A stretch of DNA of 64,000 nt from JAXLYX01 sp046351215 (GTDB lineage Bacteria; Myxococcota_A; Polyangia; Polyangiales; Houyiibacteriaceae), in the NCBI GenBank assembly GCA_046351215.1, contig JAXLYX010000008.1, positions 248,001-312,000 on the forward strand, in the 5' to 3' direction. A model generated the notes under the pieces. The model was not told the origin of the DNA. It saw only the letters and a list, made by a program, of their open reading frames with translations, and did not search any database. Position numbers and translations under genes: made by a program. Shown here piece after piece: positions 1 through 6,410 of the stretch. Each line of letters begins with the position of its first letter. Positions within the stretch are counted from its first letter, which is position 1.

Positions 1-918
1 TCGGACCTCGACGGGGTAGATCGGGTTGCCCGTGTGCACCACGTTGCGGACGACGAAGAACGTTCCCGGGAGCGCGGCGGCCATCAGCACGGGCAGCTCG
101 CGAAGGACGCGTCGTACCCCGAACGCGCGTGCGCGCTCGACGGCCCCGAGGCCGAGCACTGCGACCGCGAAGCCGATGCCGTTCGCCTTGATCGCGAGGA
201 CGAGCGCCGTGGCGAAGCCGAGGGCGACGAGACGGGGCGTCGTCGCGCGCGCCTCGTGCACCCAGCGAGCGACGAGCACGAAGAGCGTGGCGACGGAGCC
301 CGCGAACGCGGCGTCGACGTAGCCGCTCGGTCCGTTGAGCAGGTGGATCGGGACGAGCAGGAAGAGGCCGGCCGCGAGGGCCGCGTGGCCCCTCGAGACG
401 CCGAGCTCGCGGAGGAAGCCGCCCAGGGCCGACGCGCCCATCGCCACGAAGAGGGGCGCGAGCGCGTCGACGAAGTCGAAGGTGGACGTGGCCCGCGCGA
501 CGAGCGCCGCGATCGCCTCGAGCCCGAGCGGATAGCCGTTGCGGAGCGCGTCGTCCCCGTCGACCCAGGCGAGCCCGCCGGCCTCGAGCCAGTCGGCGAT
601 CGTCGGGAGCCGGTATTCGAGGGCGTCGTACGCGCCGACCGGCAGATGCCATGCGAGCAGGAGGACGATCGCCAGGGCGACGAGCCCGATCGCGCGGAGC
701 GCGAGGCCGACGGATTCCGAGCCCGACCCTCGGTCGTCCGCGTCGACCGGGGCCTCGGCGGCGCGGCCGACGGCGGCGCCGGCCGTGGCGGCCACGAGGA
801 GCCACACCGTGGACAGGGTGGTCGAGCCGAGGAGCGGCACGCGGATCACGGTCGCGAGCACCACGCCGGCGAGCGCGGTGTAGGCGGTGACCAGCCACGC
901 GAAGGCGAGCGGCATCAT
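1..918 (-). CDS. GT-C type membrane glycosyltransferase, C-terminus cut by window edge
   Basis: The 306 codons present begin at ATG 918 (a second ATG follows at 915) behind GGGAGG and run off the left edge, so the C-terminus is not visible. The product is strongly hydrophobic with about eight membrane segments. Between the second-to-third segments lies an acidic loop, GAYDALEYRLP, with Asp98 and Glu101, the place where GT-C enzymes of the PMT/ArnT/GT39 group carry their catalytic acid for using polyprenyl-phosphate sugars. Long runs of Leu/Ala/Val helices and a late NPIYP motif fit this group. The expected role is adding a sugar to an envelope lipid or protein on the periplasmic side. The exact donor and acceptor cannot be read from the sequence. 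It is divergent from the HMG-CoA reductase gene, sharing a 94-bp intergenic region. Confidence 0.8.
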   Translation of the reverse strand, partial: MMPLAFAWLVTAYTALAGVVLATVIRVPLLGSTTLSTVWLLVAATAGAAVGRAAEAPVDADDRGSGSESVGLALRAIGLVALAIVLLLAWHLPVGAYDALEYRLPTIADWLEAGGLAWVDGDDALRNGYPLGLEAIAALVARATSTFDFVDALAPLFVAMGASALGGFLRELGVSRGHAALAAGLFLLVPIHLLNGPSGYVDAAFAGSVATLFVLVARWVHEARATTPRLVALGFATALVLAIKANGIGFAVAVLGLGAVERARAFGVRRVLRELPVLMAAALPGTFFVVRNVVHTGNPIYPVEVR

Positions 919-1012
919 CGCCGTGGTCCTCCCGTGGCTCCGGCCGGACTTCGCATGGACCCGTTGTGACGCAGGCTTCGGGCCTCGCCAAGTCGAGGTA
1001 GGATGCGGGCCC

Positions 1013-2182
1013 ATGAGGAAGCTGCCGCGCGATCCCGCGAACGACTACACCCACGCGATGGCCGAGGCGCGTCGCACGATCGTCACCGAGGAGACGGGCG
1101 CTTCGCTCGAGCACGTCGGTCGCTTCTCCGTCGATCCCTCCACCCTCCCCGGGAACGTCGAGAGCTTCGTCGGCGTCGCGCAGGTCCCGATCGGCATGGC
1201 GGGGCCCCTCCTCGTCGACGGCGAGCATGCACGCGGCGAGTTCTACGTGCCGATGGCGACGACCGAGGGAACGCTCGTCGCGAGCTACAGCCGCGGCATG
1301 CGCCTCACGCGGGAGGCCGGGGGCATCAAGACCACGGTGATCGACGACGCCATGCAGCGCGCCCCGATCTTCGTCTTCGAGGACGCACGCGCCGCGCGCG
1401 CCTTCGGCGAGTGGGTCGTGGCGAATTTCGCGGAGATCAAGGCGAAGGCCGAGGAGACGACGCGCTCGGGCGAGCTCCGGAACATCGAGCAGTACGCCGT
1501 GGGCAAGATGCGCTGGCTCCGCTTCGACTTCACGACGGGCGACGCGGCCGGCCAGAACATGGTCAGCAAGGCGACCCGCCACGCCTGCATGTGGATGCTC
1601 GAGCAGGGGATCCCCGGCCTCGAGCACTTCTCCCTCGCGGCGAACCTCGACACGGACAAGAAGCATTCGCACCTCAACACGCTGCACACGCGGGGCAAGC
1701 GCGTGGTGGCGGAGGTCACGCTGCCGCCCCGTCTCCTCGAGGAGGTCATGCACACGACCGGACTCGCGCTGCACAAGCAACGGCAGCTCTCGAACATGGG
1801 CGCGATGCTCGCGAATTCGGTGAGCAACGGCGCGCACTTCGCGAACGGGATCACCGCGATCTTCATCGCCTGCGGCCAGGACGTCGCCAACGTCGCCGAG
1901 TCCTCGGCCGGCTTCGTCCACCACGAGCTCCGCGACGACGGGAGCTACTATTTCTCGGTCACCATCCCGTCCCTCGTCGTGGCGACCTACGGGGGCGGCA
2001 CGGGGCTCGCGACGCAGCGCGAATGCCTCGACGTCCTCGGCTGCTACGGCAGGAACAAGGTCCGGAAGCTCGCGGAGATCGTCGCCGCGACGGTGCTCTG
2101 CGGAGAGCTCTCGCTCGCGTCCGCGATCGTGTCGGACCAATGGGTCTCGAGCCACGATCAGTACGGACGCAACCGGCCCTGA
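1013..2182 (+). CDS. mvaA: Hydroxymethylglutaryl-CoA reductase, class I type (soluble)
   Basis: The 389-residue protein is the catalytic domain of HMG-CoA reductase, which reduces HMG-CoA to mevalonate with two NADPH, the committed step of the mevalonate route to isoprenoids. All four catalytic residues of the family are visible: Glu85 in TTEGTLVAS, Lys216 in DTDKK, Asp290 in CGQDVAN, and His381 in SSHDQYGRN close to the C-terminus. The GDAAGQNMVSKAT segment (normally DAMGMN) departs slightly from the usual NADPH-binding motif. There is no N-terminal membrane domain, unlike eukaryotic enzymes. I chose ATG 1013 because the family similarity begins shortly after it; a longer frame from 887 lacks similarity. 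No strong Shine-Dalgarno site is present, but TAGGAT at 999-1004 could be a -10 element 8 nt before the start. No other mevalonate gene is adjacent. Confidence 0.92.
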   Translation: MRKLPRDPANDYTHAMAEARRTIVTEETGASLEHVGRFSVDPSTLPGNVESFVGVAQVPIGMAGPLLVDGEHARGEFYVPMATTEGTLVASYSRGMRLTREAGGIKTTVIDDAMQRAPIFVFEDARAARAFGEWVVANFAEIKAKAEETTRSGELRNIEQYAVGKMRWLRFDFTTGDAAGQNMVSKATRHACMWMLEQGIPGLEHFSLAANLDTDKKHSHLNTLHTRGKRVVAEVTLPPRLLEEVMHTTGLALHKQRQLSNMGAMLANSVSNGAHFANGITAIFIACGQDVANVAESSAGFVHHELRDDGSYYFSVTIPSLVVATYGGGTGLATQRECLDVLGCYGRNKVRKLAEIVAATVLCGELSLASAIVSDQWVSSHDQYGRNRP

Positions 2183-2201
2183 CCGAGGCGGACCCTCAGG
2201 G
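2177..2201. terminator. Inverted repeat spanning the stop codons of a convergent pair
   Basis: CCCTGA (2177-2182) and TCAGGG (2196-2201) pair as a 6-bp stem and contain the stop codons of HMG-CoA reductase and of the facing lipoprotein gene. The loop is exactly the 13-bp intergenic space. There is no T-tract, so a terminator role is only suggested. Three of the six pairs follow automatically from TGA facing TCA. Confidence 0.3.
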
Positions 2202-3209
2202 GGTGAGCGGCGGCAGCACGGCGGTCAGGTCCACGTTCGCCGCCAGCGTGTACGGCAGCTGGTACGAGCCGTGTCCGTCGAGGTTCATCGTGTAGAAGCC
2301 TCCGCCGGCGACGCCGTTCTTGATCTCGAGGTCGCCGTACTCGACGGTGCCCGAGTACGCGATGTCCGTGATCGAGCGGCTCCCGTAGAAGAGGAAGTGG
2401 AGCTCGTTGCGCATGTGCCCGTCGCCGAGGAGGTTCACGTAGGTGTCCTGCTCGCCGTCCTCGACGACGCCCGTCAGGTCCTCGAAGTTCGTGAACGTGA
2501 TGAAGGTGTTCGGACGCAGCGTGTCCTCCACGAGGACGGTGAACTGGTTCTGGACGAGGCCCTTGAACGTCCCGGGCGAGCCCGCGTACTGCGTCATGCC
2601 GGCGCTGCCGAAGCCGAGCAGCCGGGCCTGCGAGGTGAACTGCGGCATGAGGAAGACGCGGAGGATGTCGCTCGCTCCTTCCATGGTGTCGGGGTCGAGC
2701 CGATGGATGACGGTGTAGAGGCTTTCGTACCGATGCGTCTCGCCGCCGAGCGTGACGAGGAGCGTCGAGCCGTCCGCCTGGAGGGCGAGGTTCTCCGTGA
2801 GCGGCGGCGAGTGGTCCGTCCGGATCGAGCCGTCGCGATCGAGGATCTTCCGCTCGGGCTGGTAGTCGAAGCGGAACTCGGCGTCGTAGACGAACGAGCC
2901 CTCGCCGTTCGCGTCGAGGACGTACTTGCCCACGGCGAACTGGGTGCTGCTGTCGCGCTCGACGGTGCCGTGCGCGAAGCAGCGATCGTCGGCGAGCGTC
3001 ACCACGCCGGAGGAGGTGCGGTCCCCGATGAGCAGGATCTCCGTGCCGGTGTCCGTCGAGCGCATCCAGGTGGCCGCGGGCGTCGTGCAGGCGCCGACCA
3101 CGTCGCGCTTGCGGTGGAGCGGGTGGATGCCCGATTTGTCGCAGCCGACGAGCAGGCCGAGCGCGGCGATCAGGACGGGGACCAGGGCGGTGGGTCGCGA
3201 GATCGTCAT
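2196..3209 (-). CDS. Lipoprotein of unknown function
   Basis: The 337-residue protein starts at ATG 3209, preceded by GAAGGAAGT. It has a lipoprotein signal with the lipid-accepting Cys at residue 23 (LLVGCDK). The mature part is rich in beta-strand-like segments with Gly/Asp turns (VTLADDRCF, FRFDYQPERK, YGSRSITDIAYSGTVEYGDLEI) and no motif I recognise. It lies 11 nt downstream of the outer-membrane protein gene 3221-3991 on the same strand, so the two are probably one transcript from the promoter at 4056-4084. The likely job is a membrane-attached partner of that protein; function unknown. Confidence 0.8.
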   Translation of the reverse strand: MTISRPTALVPVLIAALGLLVGCDKSGIHPLHRKRDVVGACTTPAATWMRSTDTGTEILLIGDRTSSGVVTLADDRCFAHGTVERDSSTQFAVGKYVLDANGEGSFVYDAEFRFDYQPERKILDRDGSIRTDHSPPLTENLALQADGSTLLVTLGGETHRYESLYTVIHRLDPDTMEGASDILRVFLMPQFTSQARLLGFGSAGMTQYAGSPGTFKGLVQNQFTVLVEDTLRPNTFITFTNFEDLTGVVEDGEQDTYVNLLGDGHMRNELHFLFYGSRSITDIAYSGTVEYGDLEIKNGVAGGGFYTMNLDGHGSYQLPYTLAANVDLTAVLPPLTP

Positions 3210-3220
3210 GCGTACTTCCT

Positions 3221-3991
3221 TCAGCGGCGGAAGCCGAGCGTGATCGAGCCGCTGAGCGGGGTCGTCAGGACGGCCCGGTTCGCGTGGTCGATGAAGTCGA
3301 GGGGATCGAGCGCCAGCATCAGCTGCGCCGCGAGGTAGAGCGAGCGATGGGGCAGCCACTCGAGGCGGCCCACGCCGCCGAAGCCGCCGGTGATGAGCTC
3401 GATCGGAGAGACCTCGGGGCCCCGCGCCCGCAGCGTCTGCACGTGGAGGCCGCCCGCGTAGACCATGACGAGCTCGGGTCGGATCACGTGCCGGTAGGCG
3501 GCCATGAAGGTGAAGTCGAAGCCGTAGTGATCGTCCGTGTAATCGGTGCGGAGGCTGCCGCGCCAATCGCCCGACGGGCCGTTCATGCGGCCCCACAGGG
3601 GGAAGTAGCTCTCGGCGTGGAGCGCGAAGCCCCACTTCCGACCGATGAAGTAGTCGAAGACGATCGCCGGGCCGTGCATCGCGTACCGGTCCGAGGTCTG
3701 CGTACGGAAGAGCGTCGCGTGGTAGCCCATGCCGAGCGCGAGCGTCCTCACGCGGGGCGGTCGAGGCGGGGGGGCGGCCGCGGCCGGCGTCGCCTCCGTC
3801 GTCGCGGCCTGCGTCGTCGCGGCCTGCGTCGTCGCGGCCTGCGTCGTCGCGGCCTGCGTCGTCGCGGCCTCCGTCGCGCCGGCGTCCTCCGAGGCGGGTG
3901 AGGTCGGGGGGCTGGCGGGGGCCTCGTCCGCCCTCGCGGAGGCCGACCACGACGCCAGGGCGAAGACGACGATGAGAGCTCGCGACTGCAC
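3221..3991 (-). CDS. Outer-membrane beta-barrel-like protein with TTQAA repeat linker
   Basis: The 256-residue protein begins at GTG 3991 (AGGACGG upstream); this is the only start that leaves a normal signal peptide (about residues 1-22, ending SASARA). Next comes a low-complexity linker of TTQAA units, encoded by a 15-bp tandem repeat, then a Pro-rich spacer and a C-terminal domain of alternating hydrophobic strands (GMGYHATLF, FDFTFMAAYRHV, GSITLGFRR). The final residues LGFRR do not form the classical C-terminal Phe/Trp barrel signal, but the strand pattern is typical of small porin-like outer-membrane proteins in this group. It is the first gene of a two-gene unit with the lipoprotein at 2196-3209. 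Confidence 0.8.
   Translation of the reverse strand: MQSRALIVVFALASWSASARADEAPASPPTSPASEDAGATEAATTQAATTQAATTQAATTQAATTEATPAAAAPPPRPPRVRTLALGMGYHATLFRTQTSDRYAMHGPAIVFDYFIGRKWGFALHAESYFPLWGRMNGPSGDWRGSLRTDYTDDHYGFDFTFMAAYRHVIRPELVMVYAGGLHVQTLRARGPEVSPIELITGGFGGVGRLEWLPHRSLYLAAQLMLALDPLDFIDHANRAVLTTPLSGSITLGFRR
3796..3870. repeat. 15-bp tandem repeat, five units
   Basis: Five head-to-tail copies of a 15-bp unit (gcgtcgtcgcggcct on the + strand) fill this stretch; the first copy differs by one base. It codes, on the minus strand, for the TTQAA linker of the gene 3221-3991. As the unit is a multiple of three, gain or loss of copies would change linker length without shifting frame. Confidence 0.95.
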
Positions 3992-4055
3992 GGAAACCGT
4001 CCTGGGCGCCGTCCGGTACGCGCCGTATGTCGACGCACGATGCGAGCCCGATGAC

Positions 4056-4084
4056 ACTATAGGCAAGAGTTGAACCGAGGTCAA
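4056..4084 (-). promoter_or_regulatory. sigma70-type promoter for the 3991-2196 transcript
   Basis: On the minus strand TTGACC (4084-4079) and TATAGT (4061-4056) are separated by exactly 17 bp, close to the sigma70 consensus and conspicuous in such GC-rich DNA. Transcription would start near 4049, leaving a leader of about 57 nt before GTG 3991. Confidence 0.75.
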
Positions 4085-4136
4085 CGTTTCGCCTGCGACA
4101 CCTCGCGGCCTGGATTCGTACCGATTCGAGGCCGAT

Positions 4137-4907
4137 TCAGCGGATCCAGGTCTCGCCCCGCGCCCGAGCGCTCCGGCCTTGGGCGTCGACCAGCACGAGG
4201 TGGCCGCGTAGGCCACGGGAGGCTCCGCTCCTCCCGGGTCGGGAGTCCCCGCAATGCGTCCCGCCCTCGGTGCCCCGCGAGCGCAGCTCGGTCCCGCCCC
4301 GGGGCACCTCGAATTCGACCCAGCCGCCGAAGCCCGCCGGCGCGAGGAAGGCCCGGACGATCCCGGGCGGGAGCGGACGATCGAGCGTGAGCGTCGTGTC
4401 CCAGCTCCGCGCTCGTCCCCACATCCGCTCGGGGCCGACCTGCTCCGTGTGACGGACGCGGAGGACCTCCACGGCCGTCGGAGGCGCGGACGACGCGCCG
4501 CCGAACGCGAGCGTCGGCGGCTCGTTCGGCGGGCCGCCGACGTTCGCATCCCACCCTTCGAGGCGGTACTCGCCCGCGTCGGGCGTCGAGGCGGGCACGA
4601 GCCGCACGAGGCCGCCTCCAATCGTCTCGGCGCGGAGCGGGATCCGAGACGCGCCCTTCGCGAGGGCCGCGTCGTTCAGCGTCGCGCCGCGGTCGTCGCT
4701 CCACTGCGCACGCGGGCCGACGGGCGAATAGCCGCTCTCGATCGTGGCGAGGAGGGCCGCGTCGCGCGGGAGCCGCGCGCCGAGCGGCGTGACCAACGAA
4801 GCGAACACGCGCGGCGCCGGGCAGGTCGCCGAGCCGCGCGAAGGCAGGGCGACCATCGTCGCCGCGCCCGCCATCGCACCGAGGAACGCCCGTCGACCGA
4901 TCGTCAT
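4137..4907 (-). CDS. Tat-exported protein of unknown function
   Basis: The 256-residue protein starts at ATG 4907 with GGAGGCGGAG directly upstream. The N-terminus MTIGRRAFLGAMAGAATMVA carries a twin-arginine signal (RRAFLG), so the protein is expected to be exported folded by the Tat pathway, cleaved near residue 27. The mature part looks beta-rich: repeated short strands, Pro/Gly turns, a segment RTEVEV-like around residues 140-150, and Cys in the N-terminal and C-terminal parts that could form a disulfide. I recognise no family. It is divergent from the YwaF-like gene (87 bp apart). Confidence 0.75.
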   Translation of the reverse strand: MTIGRRAFLGAMAGAATMVALPSRGSATCPAPRVFASLVTPLGARLPRDAALLATIESGYSPVGPRAQWSDDRGATLNDAALAKGASRIPLRAETIGGGLVRLVPASTPDAGEYRLEGWDANVGGPPNEPPTLAFGGASSAPPTAVEVLRVRHTEQVGPERMWGRARSWDTTLTLDRPLPPGIVRAFLAPAGFGGWVEFEVPRGGTELRSRGTEGGTHCGDSRPGRSGASRGLRGHLVLVDAQGRSARARGETWIR

Positions 4908-4994
4908 CTCCGCCTCCGCTCCCGAGCATACGCCGCCCCCATCGCGATCTGCCCCGTCGGGCGTGCGCGGGCGTGCCAGAATCCCCCGCGCACG

Positions 4995-5699
4995 ATGCTT
5001 CCCTTCCGCCCCTTCGGGGTCCTCCACGCCACCATCGTCCTCGGCACCTTCGCGGCGGCCTTCGCGCTCTACGCGCTCGGACGCTCGCCGCGCTCCGAGG
5101 GGATGCGTCACCGCATCGCCGTCGCGCTCGCCCTGCTCAACGGCTCGATGTACCTGTGGACGACGGCGCTCGAGCTCTCGGAAGGCCGCTGGACGCCGCG
5201 CGAAGGTCTGCCCTTCCACCTCTGCGACCTCTCCGCGTTCGTGGTGGCGCACGCCCTCGTGACCCGGAATCCGCGCACGTTCGAGCTCGGCTACTACCTC
5301 GGCGCCATCGGGGGCCTCGCCGGCCTCGCCCTGCCGCAGGTGACGCGGATCGACTCGTACTTCGTCCCCTTCTTCACGTGGCACGCGCTGCTCTTCGTGA
5401 GCCCCGTCTACCTCGTGGGCGCGTACGGCCTGCGGCCCAGGCTGCGAGGAATCCCCGAGACCCTGCTCGTGACCGCCCTGCTCGCCCTCCCCATCGGCGC
5501 GATCGATCACGCGCTCGGCGCGAACTACATGTTCCTCCGCGCGAAGCCCCGCGGGGCCGAGGCGTTCCCGGGCGCGTGGCCCTACTACCTGCCGCTGATG
5601 CTCGCCTTCGGCGGTGTCGGCCTCTTCCTGCTCTGGCTGCCCTTCGCGCGAGAAGCGCGTCGCGGAGCCCTCGATCCCTCGGAGCCCGAGTCCCCGTGA
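4995..5699 (+). CDS. YwaF/TMEM164 family integral membrane protein
   Basis: The 234-residue protein has about seven membrane helices and the family signature HLCDLSA (Cys77) followed by a late NYMFLRAKP motif, matching the YwaF (TIGR02206)/TMEM164 family in length and order. Human TMEM164 has been reported as an acyltransferase for polyunsaturated ether phospholipids that depends on a conserved Cys. Whether Cys77 is the equivalent residue is my inference. ATG 4995 begins the first membrane helix. The stop codon overlaps the GTG start of the downstream aldolase by 4 nt (GTGA), so the two are translationally coupled. A CAGAAT hexamer at 4977-4982 may be a -10 element. Confidence 0.85.
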   Translation: MLPFRPFGVLHATIVLGTFAAAFALYALGRSPRSEGMRHRIAVALALLNGSMYLWTTALELSEGRWTPREGLPFHLCDLSAFVVAHALVTRNPRTFELGYYLGAIGGLAGLALPQVTRIDSYFVPFFTWHALLFVSPVYLVGAYGLRPRLRGIPETLLVTALLALPIGAIDHALGANYMFLRAKPRGAEAFPGAWPYYLPLMLAFGGVGLFLLWLPFAREARRGALDPSEPESP

Positions 5700-6385
5700 G
5701 CCGTTTCCATCCGTACCAGAAGGACGTCGTCGATACCGCGCGGAAGCTCGTGCAGAAGGGCTATCTCATGGCGACCGGCGGCAACCTCTCGGTGCGCATC
5801 CCCGGCGAGAACGCCTTCGCCGTCACGCCCTCGAACTACGACTACGCGAAGATGGAGCCCGAGGACGTCTGCGTCCTCCGGCTCGACGACCTCCGTCCGA
5901 TCGAGTCGCGACGTCGACCGTCGGTGGAGAGCGCCATGCACGCGGGAATCCTCCGGGCGCGCAAGGACGTCCACGCGGTCGTCCACACGCATCAGGTGGC
6001 CGCGAGCGCGCTCTCGTTGATCCGCGAGCCGATCCCGGCGCTCTTCGACGAACAGGCGAGGTTCCTCGGCCGCTCCGTCGAGATCATCCCCTACATGCCT
6101 TCGGGGACCTCGTTCCTCGTCGCCGTGACGAGCCTCCGCGTGCGGAGCCGGAACAACGCCTACATCCTCGCGAACCACGGCGCGCTCGCCCTCGGCCCCA
6201 CCACCGAGCGGGCGATGCACAACGTGGAGATCCTCGAGAAATGCGCCGAGGCCTACCTGCTCGCGCTCCGCACGGGGCGGAAGCCGCGCCGCCTCCCGTG
6301 GCTCGTCCGCGAGCGGTGGTTCCGCATGCTGCGCGAAGACCAGGCGATGGCCGAGCGCGGAATCACGAGCGATCGCGGCGAGTGA
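5696..6385 (+). CDS. Class II aldolase/adducin-domain protein (FucA/AraD/MtnB type)
   Basis: The 229-residue protein has the class II aldolase fold. ATGGNLSVR (residues 26-34) is the phosphate-binding loop, Glu78 in VESAMH sits where FucA has its catalytic Glu, and zinc ligands appear as His97 and His99 (HTHQ) and His161 (NHGAL). Family members act as zinc-dependent sugar-phosphate aldolases, 4-epimerases or methylthioribulose dehydratases. The substrate cannot be assigned here because no sugar or methionine-salvage genes are nearby. GTG 5696 was chosen because it overlaps the preceding stop codon (GTGA) and yields the normal family length. The last residues are followed by a hairpin shared with the facing kinase gene. 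Confidence 0.9.
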   Translation: MSRFHPYQKDVVDTARKLVQKGYLMATGGNLSVRIPGENAFAVTPSNYDYAKMEPEDVCVLRLDDLRPIESRRRPSVESAMHAGILRARKDVHAVVHTHQVAASALSLIREPIPALFDEQARFLGRSVEIIPYMPSGTSFLVAVTSLRVRSRNNAYILANHGALALGPTTERAMHNVEILEKCAEAYLLALRTGRKPRRLPWLVRERWFRMLREDQAMAERGITSDRGE

Positions 6386-6410
6386 GCCGCGTGCGATCGC
6401 GGTCGGCTCA
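6383..6410. terminator. Hairpin covering both stop codons of a convergent pair
   Basis: TGAGCCG (6383-6389) pairs with CGGCTCA (6404-6410), a 7-bp perfect stem that includes the stop codons of the aldolase and the histidine kinase. The loop holds a GCGATCGC palindrome. There is no T-tract; a bidirectional terminator is plausible. Confidence 0.45.

Noticed and set aside
34..969. Long + strand reading frame antisense to the glycosyltransferase gene
   Set aside because: Its product is Arg/Glu/Asp-rich low-complexity sequence, typical of the antisense frame of a GC-rich gene, while the minus-strand frame shows membrane helices and a GT-C motif.
2271..3338. + strand frame antisense to the lipoprotein at 2196-3209
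   Set aside because: Val/Glu/Arg-rich without a signal or domain; the opposite strand has a lipobox, ribosome site and promoter.
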